DNA of 64,000 nucleotides from Chryseolinea serpens (GTDB lineage Bacteria; Bacteroidota; Bacteroidia; Cytophagales; Cyclobacteriaceae): the NCBI RefSeq assembly GCF_900129725.1, contig NZ_FQWQ01000002.1:930001-994000 (forward strand), in the 5' to 3' direction. The notes under the pieces are model-generated. The model had not been told where the DNA came from and did not search any database. It was given only the letters and a program-made list of their open reading frames with translations. Shown here one piece after another: positions 17,034-26,058 of the stretch. The position numbers were made by a program, and so were the translations under genes. Every line of letters begins with the position of its first letter. Positions within the stretch are counted from its first letter, which is position 1.

Positions 17034-18433
17034 GGGTTTGCGTTGGGTTGAGTTGAACTGGTCGTGCTGGTGATTTGGCCCTCCGCCAGTTGCGTAATGA
17101 TGACGTCTCCAGGTTTTACGTCGGCTGCGCTCTTCAAAGCTTTGCCATCTTTCAAAGTAATGGTGAAGCCGCGACGCAAGATATGAATCGGGTCCAATAT
17201 GCGCACTTGCGCTTCGAGATGTTGAAGCGACACTTTGTTTTTAGTCAGGCTGGCCTGGGTTTGGCGCACCAGGTTAGCGGCGGCCCGTTCCAGGGCTTCC
17301 TCACTTTCGCGCAGGGTGTTCAGGGCGTCGCCTTGCATTTTACCTGCCGTGGCGCTGAGCGTGCGGGCTTCTTGTTTCATGAGAAATCGCGATTGCTGCA
17401 CCACCGACTTCGTCTGCCCTTCAATGTCATGGCGGCTGCGCAGCAACCGGTTGTGCGTCACCGACTGAAAATAGCGCACGGCGTGATGCAACCGCTGGTT
17501 TTCATCCTTCACGATCCGGATGGCACGCTCGCTGATGAGCTTCTCCGCTTCGCGCACCGGCACCGAAAAATTGTGAAAGGCCTGGATCAAAAAATCGGCA
17601 AGCTCCGTCGGGGTAATCGCATTCCGGTGCGACACCATCTCCGTCACCGTCTCGTTGGTGGAATGGCCGATGCCCGTGATCACGGGAATGGGAAACAAAG
17701 CGATCTCACGAGCCAGCATGTAATTGTTAAACGACGACAACCCCACGTCACCCCCACCCCCGCGAATGATGGCCACCACGTCGAAATGATGGAGCACTTT
17801 CTTTATCCTCCTCAATTGATAGATGATGGACGACACCGATTTGTCGCCCTGCAACAACGAAGGAAAGAGAAGATTGAAAAACGCATAGCCCCACGGGTTG
17901 TGATCGATGATCTTGAGATAATCAGAATACCCCTTGCTGGTTTCCACCGAGATCACGGCAATGCGTTGTGGAAGACGCGGAAAATCGAGCCGCTTGTTTT
18001 GGTGGAAGATGCCTTCGCGGGTCAGCTTTTCGATGGTCTCTTGTTTCTCGCGTTCCAACTCACCCAGCGAGAACACGGGGTCGATGTCGAGGATGTTCAG
18101 ACTCAGTCCATGCGAAGGATCAAAGATGATGGAGGCACAAAACAAGATCTTGATGCCGTCTTTGATGGGTTCTTTCAGCGTCTCTAAAAAAGCGGCATTC
18201 ACGCGCAGGTAGTCCGTTCGCCACAAGATGGATTTCATTTGGGCGATCACTTTGCCGTCTTTCTTTTCCACGAGCTCCGGGTAGCAGTGGCCGGAGTGTG
18301 AGTAATGGTTGAGCTTGTTCATTTCGGCCTTCACCCAGAAGGTGCTTTTGTAGCGCTCGGCCAAGGTCTTCTGGATGCTTTGGGCAACTTCCAGGAGGGA
18401 GAAGACTTGTTTTTGGCTGATGATTTCCGGCAT
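17030..18433 (-). CDS. xseA: Exodeoxyribonuclease VII large subunit
   Basis: A 467-residue catalytic subunit. An N-terminal OB-fold (TFWVKAEMNKLNHYSHSGHCY) is followed by the XseA catalytic core with RIAVISVETSKGYSDYLKII, IIRGGGGDVGLSSFNNYMLA and PVITGIGHSTNETVTEMVSH, then a long coiled coil (about residues 290-400) and a C-terminal RGFTITLKDGKAL strand. All are XseA hallmarks. It forms a two-gene unit with xseB. Confidence 0.95.
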   Translation of the reverse strand: MPEIISQKQVFSLLEVAQSIQKTLAERYKSTFWVKAEMNKLNHYSHSGHCYPELVEKKDGKVIAQMKSILWRTDYLRVNAAFLETLKEPIKDGIKILFCASIIFDPSHGLSLNILDIDPVFSLGELEREKQETIEKLTREGIFHQNKRLDFPRLPQRIAVISVETSKGYSDYLKIIDHNPWGYAFFNLLFPSLLQGDKSVSSIIYQLRRIKKVLHHFDVVAIIRGGGGDVGLSSFNNYMLAREIALFPIPVITGIGHSTNETVTEMVSHRNAITPTELADFLIQAFHNFSVPVREAEKLISERAIRIVKDENQRLHHAVRYFQSVTHNRLLRSRHDIEGQTKSVVQQSRFLMKQEARTLSATAGKMQGDALNTLRESEEALERAAANLVRQTQASLTKNKVSLQHLEAQVRILDPIHILRRGFTITLKDGKALKSAADVKPGDVIITQLAEGQITSTTSSTQPNANP

Positions 18434-18577
18434 GGGTTCGAGGGTCTGCGGTGGGGGTAAAGTTATTGAGATATTCGAAATATCCGAGGTGGGCGTGGTG
18501 ATGGTTGTGGGGGGCGTTGTGTTCGAAAATTTTCGAGATACACGGGGTTTTGTTTATGGGGTGGTTGTGTCCGGATC

Positions 18578-18713
18578 TTTGTTGGTGGGACACCAACAAA
18601 GGGGTGGGTAGTGCTATTGGGCGTGCTGTATATGAATTGGTGGCTGGCCCAATTGGGCAACTACTATTGGGGGGTTTTGTATCCGAATGTTGTTGGTGAA
18701 GAACACCAACAAC
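18578..18713. repeat. Diverged relative of the 169-bp hairpin-ended element
   Basis: Two perfect 10-bp hairpins ~90 bases apart: TTTGTTGGTG-GGA-CACCAACAAA (18578-18600) and GTTGTTGGTG-AAGAA-CACCAACAAC (18689-18713). The second matches the end hairpin of the elements at 31804-31972 and 35293-35461, including the loop and the following GGCG. The interior is only weakly similar. It sits in the 295-base gap between xseA and the polyprenyl synthase gene and runs up to the latter's stop. Confidence 0.7.
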
Positions 18714-18728
18714 GGCGTGGGGCGCGGG

Positions 18729-19703
18729 TCAGTTGCTTCGGTCGATGGTGAATTGGACCAGTTGGATGAGGGACGTTTTGTAGGGGGATTCGGGGAAGTC
18801 TTTCAGGAGGGCGAGGGCATCGTGGTGATAGCGGTCCATGACCTGCTGGGCGTAGTCGATGCCGCCGGATTTTTTTACAAAGGCGATGACCTCTTTAACT
18901 TTTTTAGGTTTGTCGCCGTCGTTTTTTACGATGCCGATGATGCGGCGTTTGGTGAGCCAGTCGGCCTTGCTCAGGGCGTGGATGAGGGGCAGGGTCATCT
19001 TCTTTTCTTTGATGTCGATGCCCAGGGGTTTGCCGATTTCGTCTTCGCCATAGTCAAACAAATCGTCTTTGATCTGGAAGGCCATGCCGATGTTTTCGCC
19101 AAAGCGGTGCATCTTTTTCACCACCTCTTCGGAGGCGCCGCTGGAGCTGGCGCCCACGGCACAGCAGGAGGCAATGAGGGAGGCGGTTTTTTGGCGGATG
19201 ATGTCATAGTAGACGGCTTCGTTGATGTCGAGGCGACGCGACTTTTCCATTTGGAGGAGCTCGCCTTCGCTCATCTCGCGAACGGCTTCCGTGACGATGC
19301 TCAGGAGGTTGAAATCTTTGTTCTCCAGGGAAAGGATCATGCCACGGGAGAGCAGGAAATCGCCAACCAAAACGGCGATCTTGTTTTTCCAAAGGGCATT
19401 CACGGAAAAGAAACCGCGGCGGTAGTTGGCCTCGTCCACCACGTCGTCGTGCACCAGGGTGGCCGTGTGGAGGAGTTCGATCAGGGAGGCGCCGCGGTAG
19501 GTGGAGTCGTTGATGGTGCCGCTCACGCCGGCGCTGAGGAACACGAACATGGGGCGCATCTGCTTGCCCTTGCGCTTTACGATATAGCCCATGATCTTGT
19601 CCAGCAACAGGACACGGGTTTTCATGGAGGCCCGGAATTTTTGTTCGAATTCTTCCATCTCACGGGCGATGGGAATCTTAATATCATCCAGGCGTAAAGG
19701 CAT
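18729..19703 (-). CDS. Polyprenyl (trans-isoprenyl) diphosphate synthase
   Basis: A ~324-residue all-helical prenyltransferase. The first aspartate-rich motif is in LVHDDVVDEANYRRG (DDxxD) and the second in FQIKDDLFDYGED. GKQMRPMFVF carries the conserved KxxRP. Such enzymes build octaprenyl- or similar diphosphates for menaquinone side chains; product length cannot be read with confidence. The start was set at the ATG at 19703 (MPLRLDDIK), which agrees with known Bacteroidota homologues; an ATG six codons upstream is also possible, while the long frame to 19805 has an implausible N terminus. The gene diverges from corA. Confidence 0.9.
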   Translation of the reverse strand: MPLRLDDIKIPIAREMEEFEQKFRASMKTRVLLLDKIMGYIVKRKGKQMRPMFVFLSAGVSGTINDSTYRGASLIELLHTATLVHDDVVDEANYRRGFFSVNALWKNKIAVLVGDFLLSRGMILSLENKDFNLLSIVTEAVREMSEGELLQMEKSRRLDINEAVYYDIIRQKTASLIASCCAVGASSSGASEEVVKKMHRFGENIGMAFQIKDDLFDYGEDEIGKPLGIDIKEKKMTLPLIHALSKADWLTKRRIIGIVKNDGDKPKKVKEVIAFVKKSGGIDYAQQVMDRYHHDALALLKDFPESPYKTSLIQLVQFTIDRSN

Positions 19704-19906
19704 CGCCGCAATAATACGCATTGATTTCAAAGCGTTGAAGTATTTTAGTGTATTAAGTATCGCCCAACCTAAGCCTGGGGGAGCCCAAAAGAAACAAGAA
19801 GACAAAGGATACCACCCCGTGCCTATATTTACTATTTTAGAAGAACTTTACCCCCCAGCCCCCGTAGAACAACCCCCATAAATACCTGTTTTAAAGATTA
19901 AGACCC

Positions 19907-20923
19907 ATGCTGACCAAAGCAACCGACATGTCTCCCGCAATAAAGCCCGGAGTGATCCTCGAACTGATCTCCTACAACCGCGAAAAATACAACAAGATCG
20001 ATAGCGCCGATCCTGATGAGCTGCTCACCCACCTCCAACCCGACCAGGTGAACTGGGTCAACCTGGACGGTCTGAGCAACATCGAAATCATCGAAAAGCT
20101 CCAGGCCTACTTCTGCCTCCACCCCCTTTTGGTGGACGACGTGCTGGCCGACCAGCGCCCCAAGGCCGAGGAATACGACGACTACCTGTTCTTTACCCTG
20201 AAGATGCTCTACAAGATCGAAGGCACCTCCATTGACTACGAGCAGATCAGCTTTGTGCTGGGCAGCAACTTCCTCGTGTCCTTCCAGGAAAAAGAAGGCG
20301 ACCTTTTCGAAGGCTTCCGCGAACGGATCCGGCTGGACCTGGGCAAGGTGAGAAAGAAACACGCAGACTACCTGCTCTACCGCCTCATCGACATCATCGT
20401 CGACAACTACTACAACGTGCTCGACCGCGTGGGCGACATCATCGACGAGATCGAAGAGACCGTCTACGAAAATCCCAGCAACGAAACCTTCTACAAGATC
20501 CAATCCCTCAAAAAGGAATTGATCTACCTCCGCAAAGCACTCTACCCGTTGCGCGACGCGTTGAGCAAGATCGTGAAAGGCGAATCGGAATACGTGAAAG
20601 AAGAGAACATCCGCTATTTCAGCGACGTGTATGACCACGTGTCCCACATCATCGATTCCATGGACACCTTCAAGGACCTTACCTCGAGCCTCATGGATAT
20701 TCACATCAACGCGATGAACACCAAGATGAACGAGGTCATGAAAGTGCTCACGGTGATCTCCACCATCTTCATGCCCTTGACCTTCATCGTGGGCGTGTAT
20801 GGGATGAACTTTAAGTTTATGCCGGAGCTGGACTGGAAGTATGGCTACTATGTGGTGTGGGGCATCATGGGGCTGATCTTCATTTCCATGATGATCTACT
20901 TCCGCAAAAAGAAATGGTTCTAA
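19907..20923 (+). CDS. corA: CorA-family magnesium/cobalt transporter
   Basis: A 338-residue protein with a large N-terminal cytoplasmic domain and two C-terminal membrane helices. The first helix is followed by the ion-selectivity motif YGMNF (IFMPLTFIVGVYGMNFKFMP), and the protein ends with the basic tail FRKKKWF. CorA forms a pentameric Mg2+ channel. An ATG 7 codons in (MSPAIKPG) is an alternative start. A one-mismatch -7 box TATATTTA lies at 19824-19831. It converges on the CBS-domain gene with overlapping stops. Confidence 0.92.
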   Translation: MLTKATDMSPAIKPGVILELISYNREKYNKIDSADPDELLTHLQPDQVNWVNLDGLSNIEIIEKLQAYFCLHPLLVDDVLADQRPKAEEYDDYLFFTLKMLYKIEGTSIDYEQISFVLGSNFLVSFQEKEGDLFEGFRERIRLDLGKVRKKHADYLLYRLIDIIVDNYYNVLDRVGDIIDEIEETVYENPSNETFYKIQSLKKELIYLRKALYPLRDALSKIVKGESEYVKEENIRYFSDVYDHVSHIIDSMDTFKDLTSSLMDIHINAMNTKMNEVMKVLTVISTIFMPLTFIVGVYGMNFKFMPELDWKYGYYVVWGIMGLIFISMMIYFRKKKWF

Positions 20924-22215
20924 TCCACGGGGCTTTCGCCTTCCCAGGTGGCTTCCACCAACTCGGGCAGGGTCTTGTTCAGTTTGAGGATCTTGAATTT
21001 ATAGCCCAGCAGCACAAACGTGTCGCCTTCTTTCAGCGACGGCTTGTGAAAGGTTAACAAGCCCGACAGGGTCTCGTATTCTTCGGATTCGGGGAACGGC
21101 TCATCCACAAATTTATTGATATCATGAAGCGACGACTGGGCCACAATCTGATAAACGCCCTTGTCTTGCGGGATCACGATCTGTGCTTCGTGGTCGTGTT
21201 CGTCCTGGATCTCGCCCACTAATTCTTCAATGATATCCTCCAACGTGACAATGCCAATGGTGCCGCCAAACTCGCTCACCACAATGGCCATCTGTGTTTT
21301 GCGCCGTTGGAATTCGCGCAGCAGCACATCGATGGGTTTGGCTTCCGGAATGAAATGAGCAGGACGCATCACATCTTTCAGCCCTTTGCTGCCTTTTTGC
21401 ACATACACGGCAATGATATCTTTCGCGTGCACGATGCCGATGATCTCGTCCAGCGAGTTTTCGTAGACGGGATAACGCGAATAGCCTTCTTTCAACACGT
21501 GGTCCATCGCCTCCTGAATGGTCAGGCTGGCGTGCAGGCCGGTGATCTTCACGCGGGGCACCATCACCTGACGCACCACACGGTCGTCGAAGTCGAACAC
21601 ATTCTGGATCAGTTCGCGTTCGTTGGGTTCGATGGCGCCGCCTTCTTCGCTTTCGGCGATGATCAATTTCAGTTCATCTTCGGAGTGGATCTCCTGTTCC
21701 GTGATCGGCTTTACGCCAAACACTTTCAGGATGATGTTGGCCATGCCGTTCAACAACCAAATGAAAGGGCGGAACACATAATAGAAAATGCGCAGGGGGA
21801 CCGATACCCGCAGCGTGGTGGAGGTGGAGTAACGAATGGCCAGCGACTTGGGTGCCAGCTCCCCGAACACGATGTGCAGGATCGTGAGCATAGCAAACGC
21901 GATGGGCAATGCAATGCGGTGGGCCAACGCTTCGCTGAACGTCAATCCCAACCATGACATCGTATCCAAAATGATGCGCGACATCACATCCTCTCCCACC
22001 CAGCCTAAGCCAAGACTGGCCAGGGTGATACCCAACTGCGTAGCCGCCAGGTAGCCATCGAGGTTGTTGATGATGTTTTGTGCGGCCCGCTTGGACAAGT
22101 TTCCTTTCTCCAGCGCGATCTGCGAGGAGCGCACCTTCACGATGGCGAATTCGGCCGCCACGAAGAAACCATTCAGTAAAACGAGGAGTAAGGTTACAAT
22201 AACATCAAAGGCCAT
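20920..22215 (-). CDS. Hemolysin-family (CNNM/DUF21 + CBS + CorC_HlyC) membrane protein
   Basis: A 431-residue protein with an N-terminal DUF21/CNNM membrane domain (four hydrophobic segments; LLLVLLNGFFVAAEFAIVKVR is the family signature), two CBS domains (VMVPRVKITGLH to IIGIVHAKDII, and QMAIVVSEFGGTIGIVTLEDIIEE) and a C-terminal CorC_HlyC transporter-associated domain. Members are linked to Mg2+ or Na+ efflux, and the name hemolysin is historical. Convergence with corA, overlapping stop to stop by 4 bases, puts two probable Mg2+ genes side by side. A -7 box is present upstream. Confidence 0.9.
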   Translation of the reverse strand: MAFDVIVTLLLVLLNGFFVAAEFAIVKVRSSQIALEKGNLSKRAAQNIINNLDGYLAATQLGITLASLGLGWVGEDVMSRIILDTMSWLGLTFSEALAHRIALPIAFAMLTILHIVFGELAPKSLAIRYSTSTTLRVSVPLRIFYYVFRPFIWLLNGMANIILKVFGVKPITEQEIHSEDELKLIIAESEEGGAIEPNERELIQNVFDFDDRVVRQVMVPRVKITGLHASLTIQEAMDHVLKEGYSRYPVYENSLDEIIGIVHAKDIIAVYVQKGSKGLKDVMRPAHFIPEAKPIDVLLREFQRRKTQMAIVVSEFGGTIGIVTLEDIIEELVGEIQDEHDHEAQIVIPQDKGVYQIVAQSSLHDINKFVDEPFPESEEYETLSGLLTFHKPSLKEGDTFVLLGYKFKILKLNKTLPELVEATWEGESPVD

Positions 22216-22232
22216 ACAGGGATTGAGAATTG

Positions 22233-22240
22233 CAAAGGTA
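22233..22240 (-). promoter_or_regulatory. -7 promoter box of the CBS-domain gene
   Basis: The plus strand reads CAAAGGTA, i.e. TACCTTTG on the minus strand, an exact TAnnTTTG, 17 bases before the ATG at 22215. No -33 TTTG was seen at the usual distance. Confidence 0.45.
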
Positions 22241-22283
22241 GTAAGAAACTGAGGGTTGTATTGCGATATTTTTTATAAAGGGG

Positions 22284-22338
22284 CCAGAAAATAGAAAGAC
22301 CCCTGCGGATACCCGCAGGGGTCTTTTCTATTTTCTGG
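22284..22338 (-). terminator. Long near-perfect terminator hairpin, possibly bidirectional
   Basis: CCAGAAAATAGAAAGACCCC... pairs with ...GGGGTCTTTTCTATTTTCTGG around the centre TGCGG-ATAC-CCGCA. The stem core AGACCCCTGCGG is GC-rich with flanking A and T runs on both sides, so it can terminate on either strand. It lies 7 bases after the stop of the coiled-coil lipoprotein gene. Confidence 0.85.
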
Positions 22339-22344
22339 GTGTCA

Positions 22345-23091
22345 TTATAGTTTCGCCTCCAGGGTAGTGATCTTCTCCTGGGCTTCGGCTTTACCAAGCG
22401 ACAAGGCTTTCTTATAAAGCTCAATCGCTTCTCTGTACGTATCTTTTTTCTTGCGGGGAGCCAGTTTGGTGCGGGCGGCAGCTTCTTCCACGGCCTGTCC
22501 ACGGGCGTAGTAGGCGTCGGCTTCCGTCATTTTGCTTTGGATCATGATCTCTTGCACGCGGGCTTCGATGAGGGCAAGCTCTTGTGTTTTGGTTTCGATC
22601 TGGGTCTGTTTGTCGGTGAGCTCGGCTTCCTGCATCCCTACCGTGGTGATGAGGTTCGCGTTCTCGTTGCGATATTTATCCACCTGCTCTTGCAAGCCCG
22701 CGATTTCCTGTGTTTTGGCTTCCAGGTCGGCTTTCAGTTTCTTGATGGTCTTGGAGAAGGCGTTGGCGTTAGACTTGGAGGTCTTCAACGATTTTTCGAG
22801 GTCGTCGATCTTCTTTTGGGTATCGCGCACATAACCATTGATGTCCTTCATGCGGGTCTTGTAGTCATCGTAGGTTGTTCCTTCGACCATGTTCACCCTC
22901 AGCAGTTGACGGCTGGCGTCGATAGAATCCATCATGGCGCCGACTTCGGTCAACGTTTGCGCCATCTTTTGACTGGTTTCCAGTTCAATTTTCAGGGAAT
23001 CTACCTGCGATTGCAGTTGTTCCTTTTCTTTGGCTCCACAGCCAGCAAGAAGGGCAGCTACAGGTATAATAAAAGCAAGCTTTCTAGTCAT
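22345..23091 (-). CDS. Coiled-coil lipoprotein
   Basis: A 248-residue lipoprotein with lipobox LLAGC (Cys18). From residue ~20 to ~190 it is almost entirely heptad-like coiled coil (QLQSQVDSLKIELETSQK; DDLEKSLKTSKSNANAFSKT), and a short TPR-like helical end follows (EAIELYKKALSLGKAEAQEK). Such proteins may act as periplasmic spacers or scaffolds; the exact role is unknown. It diverges from kup, has its own -7 box, and ends in a strong terminator, so it is probably monocistronic. Confidence 0.8.
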   Translation of the reverse strand: MTRKLAFIIPVAALLAGCGAKEKEQLQSQVDSLKIELETSQKMAQTLTEVGAMMDSIDASRQLLRVNMVEGTTYDDYKTRMKDINGYVRDTQKKIDDLEKSLKTSKSNANAFSKTIKKLKADLEAKTQEIAGLQEQVDKYRNENANLITTVGMQEAELTDKQTQIETKTQELALIEARVQEIMIQSKMTEADAYYARGQAVEEAAARTKLAPRKKKDTYREAIELYKKALSLGKAEAQEKITTLEAKL

Positions 23092-23117
23092 AAAGGATTG
23101 GTTTTGGGGTTATTGAA

Positions 23118-23125
23118 CAAAAATA
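23118..23125 (-). promoter_or_regulatory. -7 promoter box of the coiled-coil lipoprotein gene
   Basis: The plus strand reads CAAAAATA, i.e. TATTTTTG on the minus strand, matching TAnnTTTG, 26 bases before the ATG at 23091. Confidence 0.45.
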
Positions 23126-23248
23126 CCATTGATTTCGATGCTAAAAGAGGCGGTCTGGCAAATTATTTTTTTTAACGGTTAAGGTGCGGATTGAGCCGTT
23201 AACCCACCCCGGCGAGCGAGAACAAGGCCAACATTATCTTGTTTTACT

Positions 23249-23278
23249 TTTGGTATTATTTAAAGGAAGTTAAATTTG
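23249..23278 (+). promoter_or_regulatory. Bacteroidota promoter (TTTG-N18-TAAATTTG) driving the kup leader
   Basis: TTTG at 23249-23252 and TAAATTTG at 23271-23278 are separated by 18 bases, the best full match to the Bacteroidota vegetative promoter found in the window. Transcription would begin near 23285, about 285 bases before the kup start codon. Confidence 0.65.
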
Positions 23279-23284
23279 CGACGT

Positions 23285-23569
23285 TAAGAACGATACTTAG
23301 AGCCATTTCATGCCCCCACTAAATAACCACGCGTATGCGTATTGCTGACCCGGGCAAACCCCATATCCTTACCGGGGAAAGTTCCTTAAGCCTGGCGCTG
23401 GCACCCGGCTTTTCGCTCATCGTGTTTCTGGTCCGAACCCTTCTCGTGCTGCTCCCCATACCTTACGCTTCTTCAACACAATTCGAAAAGCGATTAAGCT
23501 CCGCTTTCCATTTTAAGCAACGCAACTCTTTCTACATGACAACCCCCTCGGAAGGCGGGGTATAAAAGC
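23285..23569 (+). other. Long structured 5' leader of kup
   Basis: An untranslated stretch of ~285 bases between the predicted transcription start and the kup ATG. It contains a terminator-like hairpin AAGCCTGG-CGCTGGCA-CCCGGCTT followed by TTTC (23388-23414), a preceding CCCC...GGGG pairing near 23359-23377 that could compete with it, and a small hairpin ACCCC...GGGGT ending 7 bases before the start codon. This layout would suit attenuation or a riboswitch. I could not match it to the c-di-AMP (ydaO) class or any other class by eye. Confidence 0.35.
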
Positions 23570-25525
23570 ATGGCCATATCAAACGAAAAATATCAGACCC
23601 CACTGTCGTTCGGGGGTGTCCTCGTTTCGCTGGGAATCATTTACGGTGACATCGGCACCTCGCCGCTGTACGTTTTCAAAGCCATCGTCGGCACACAGGT
23701 GATCAACGAGGAACTGATCCTCGGCGGCCTCTCCTGCGTGGTGTGGACGCTGACCCTCATCACCACCCTCAAATACGTTTACCTCGCCCTCAACGCCGAT
23801 AACAAAGGTGAAGGTGGAATTTTCGCACTCTATGCGTTGGTGCGCCGCTACAAAGCACAGTGGGTGATCTTTCCCGCCGTGATCGGCTGCTGCACGCTCA
23901 TCGCCGACGGGTTTATCACACCGGCCATCAGCGTGTCGTCGGCCATCGAAGGGTTGCGCATTTTGAATCCATCTATTCCCACCGTCACCATCGTGATCAC
24001 CATCATGGTGGCGTTGTTCATCTTTCAGCAGTTCGGCACCAGCGTGGTGGGCAAAACCTTTGGACCGATCATGTTGGTGTGGTTCGTGGTCATCGCCGCC
24101 GTGGGCATTCGTGAATTCTACGATCATCCCTATATCTTCAAGGCGTTAAACCCGGTCTACGCCTTCAACCTCATCACCAAATATCCGGGTGGCTTCTGGT
24201 TGCTGGGCGCAGTGTTCCTGTGCACCACGGGGGCAGAAGCGTTGTACTCCGACCTGGGCCACTGCGGCAAAGAGAACATCCGCTTTGGATGGGGCTTTAT
24301 CAAAGTGTCGCTGCTTTGCAATTATTTCGGACAGGGCGCGTGGTTATTGGAACACCAAGGCCTCCCGCTGGGTGACCAGATCCCTTTCTACGCCATCATT
24401 CCCGAACCCTTCCTCATCTTTGGGATCATCATCGCCACCATGGCGGCCATCATCGCCAGCCAGGCGTTGATCTCCGGCACGTTCACACTGGTGAACGAAG
24501 CCATGAAACTGAAACTGTGGCCCAGCACGCGCGTGCGCTACCCTAGCAAACTGAAGGGACAAATTTATGTGCCGGCCATCAACTGGATCCTGCTGGCAGG
24601 TTGCATTGCCGTGGTGCTCATCTTCCAGGAGTCGTCGGCCATGGAAGGCGCCTATGGCTTGGCCATCACCGTCAACATGTTGATGACCACGTCGCTACTC
24701 GTGTTCTATTTCATGACCGCCAAAAAATCGACGTTCCGTTCGGGCGCGCTGGCGTTTCTGTTCTTCTCGGTGGAGGGCATGTTCCTCATCTCCAACCTCA
24801 ACAAATTCCAGCACGGCGGCTGGTTCACGTTCTCCATTGCGTTCCTGTTCTTTATCATGATGTACATTCTCCTTCACGCCCGCGGCCTGCGCGACCGGCA
24901 TACGGAGTTTGTGGATTTGAAACACTATGTGGGCATGATCCAGGACCTGCAAGCCGATGTTTCGGTGCCCAAGGAATCGACCAACCTGGTGTACCTCGCC
25001 ATGGCCGACAGCAAGCGCTACATCGACTCGAATATTATTTACTCCATCTTCAAGAAACGCCCCAAGCGAGCGGATGTATTTTGGTTCCTGCACGTGGAGA
25101 CCGTCGACAGTCCGTTCAGCAGCAAATATGTGGTGGATACCATCATTCCAAAGAAGTGTTTCTTTGTACGCATCAAACTGGGATTCAAGACCGACCACCG
25201 GGTAAATCTTTTGTTCAACAAGATCATTCACGAGATGGCCGACTCTGGGGAGATCGATCTCACCAGTCCGTATCCGTCGCTGCATAAGTATAGCATGATG
25301 TCGGACTTTAAGTTTATCATCTTGCATTCGTGGGCGTCGTCGGATAGTGAGATCTCGAGCTTTGACCGCGTGATCATCCAGGGGTACCGTTTGTTGAAGG
25401 AGCATAGTCTTTCGACAGAAGAGCTTTATGGTATTGAGGCGGCTAACTTAGAGGTGGAGAAGGTTCCGATCCAGGTGGGGCCGATGGCGAAGGTGAAGAT
25501 CAAGCGGGAGCGGACAGACGTATAG
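23570..25525 (+). CDS. kup: KUP/HAK/KT-family potassium uptake transporter
   Basis: A 651-residue membrane protein. The family signature is at the N terminus (LVSLGIIYGDIGTSPLYV), followed by about 12 membrane helices to residue ~440 (DNKGEGGIFALYALVRR; GAEALYSDLGHCGKENIR) and a ~200-residue cytoplasmic C-terminal domain (HRVNLLFNKIIHEMADSGEI). Kup takes up K+ with protons. The length matches the family. It is preceded by a strong promoter and an unusually long leader, and followed 18 bases after the stop by a 38-bp perfect inverted repeat. Confidence 0.95.
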   Translation: MAISNEKYQTPLSFGGVLVSLGIIYGDIGTSPLYVFKAIVGTQVINEELILGGLSCVVWTLTLITTLKYVYLALNADNKGEGGIFALYALVRRYKAQWVIFPAVIGCCTLIADGFITPAISVSSAIEGLRILNPSIPTVTIVITIMVALFIFQQFGTSVVGKTFGPIMLVWFVVIAAVGIREFYDHPYIFKALNPVYAFNLITKYPGGFWLLGAVFLCTTGAEALYSDLGHCGKENIRFGWGFIKVSLLCNYFGQGAWLLEHQGLPLGDQIPFYAIIPEPFLIFGIIIATMAAIIASQALISGTFTLVNEAMKLKLWPSTRVRYPSKLKGQIYVPAINWILLAGCIAVVLIFQESSAMEGAYGLAITVNMLMTTSLLVFYFMTAKKSTFRSGALAFLFFSVEGMFLISNLNKFQHGGWFTFSIAFLFFIMMYILLHARGLRDRHTEFVDLKHYVGMIQDLQADVSVPKESTNLVYLAMADSKRYIDSNIIYSIFKKRPKRADVFWFLHVETVDSPFSSKYVVDTIIPKKCFFVRIKLGFKTDHRVNLLFNKIIHEMADSGEIDLTSPYPSLHKYSMMSDFKFIILHSWASSDSEISSFDRVIIQGYRLLKEHSLSTEELYGIEAANLEVEKVPIQVGPMAKVKIKRERTDV

Positions 25526-25543
25526 AAATATTAAACCGCTAAG

Positions 25544-25631
25544 GCGCCCTCCTTCGCTAAAGCTACGGCGGGCAAGCAAAGTCAACGCAAAGGCTTTGCT
25601 TGCCCGCCGTAGCTTTAGCGAAGGAGGGCGC
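25544..25631 (+). repeat. Perfect 38-bp inverted repeat (hairpin) behind kup
   Basis: The left arm 25544-25581 (starting GCGCCCTCCTTCGCTAAAGC) and right arm 25594-25631 are perfect reverse complements around a 12-base loop TCAACGCAAAGG. This is far longer than a normal terminator and has no clean T-run. A 31-base piece of the left arm recurs with a single mismatch at 62848-62878, so it belongs to a dispersed repeat family. It may still work as a terminator or RNA-end stabiliser for kup. Confidence 0.9.
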
Positions 25632-25687
25632 TCTTTTGCTTTCCAGGGTTTTTACTTCGATCTTCATCACCATAACCCTCTCATGCC

Positions 25688-26058
25688 ATGAAAACTCCCG
25701 ACTATTATCTTCCGATCATGCCCTACCTCGTCATCGACAACGCTATGGCATTCATCGAATACATCAAGAAAGTTTTCGATGCCCAGGAGAAATATCTCCA
25801 CAAACACGACGACGGGAGCGTGATGCATGCTGAGTTCAGTATTGGGAAGGCTGTGATCATGTTCACGGATTCAAAAAAAGAATACAAGGCTTTTCCAGGG
25901 GGTATGTTCCTGGTGACATCCGATGTCGACGAGTTTATGCCAAAGGCCTGGCTCATGGCGGCGCGTCTTCGCAGGAACCGGGCGATCGCGACTATGGTCG
26001 CAGCGCTGGTTTCAAGGACCCTTTCGGCAATCAATGGTGGCTTTGCAAGACGGAATAA
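25688..26058 (+). pseudogene. Frameshifted VOC/PhnB-like gene
   Basis: The frame from the ATG at 25688 reads as a PhnB-type VOC protein (MPYLVIDNAMAFIEYIKKVF, DGSVMHAEFSIGKAVIMFTD, GGMFLVTSDVDEF), but then turns into arginine-rich nonsense to a stop at 26107. In another frame the expected family C terminus is intact from ~25935: YAKGLAHGG, then GRSAGFKDPFGNQWWLCKTE and a stop at 26056-26058. A single missing T in the run GAGTTTATG (about 25931-25936) would explain the break. It is either a recently broken gene or a homopolymer sequencing error. Confidence 0.75.

Noticed and set aside
23335-23565. A 76-codon frame ending just before kup
   Set aside because: No recognisable product; more likely part of the kup leader. 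A leader-peptide role is not excluded.
23285-23569. Known c-di-AMP (ydaO) riboswitch
   Set aside because: The conserved core of that class could not be found by eye, so no class was assigned.
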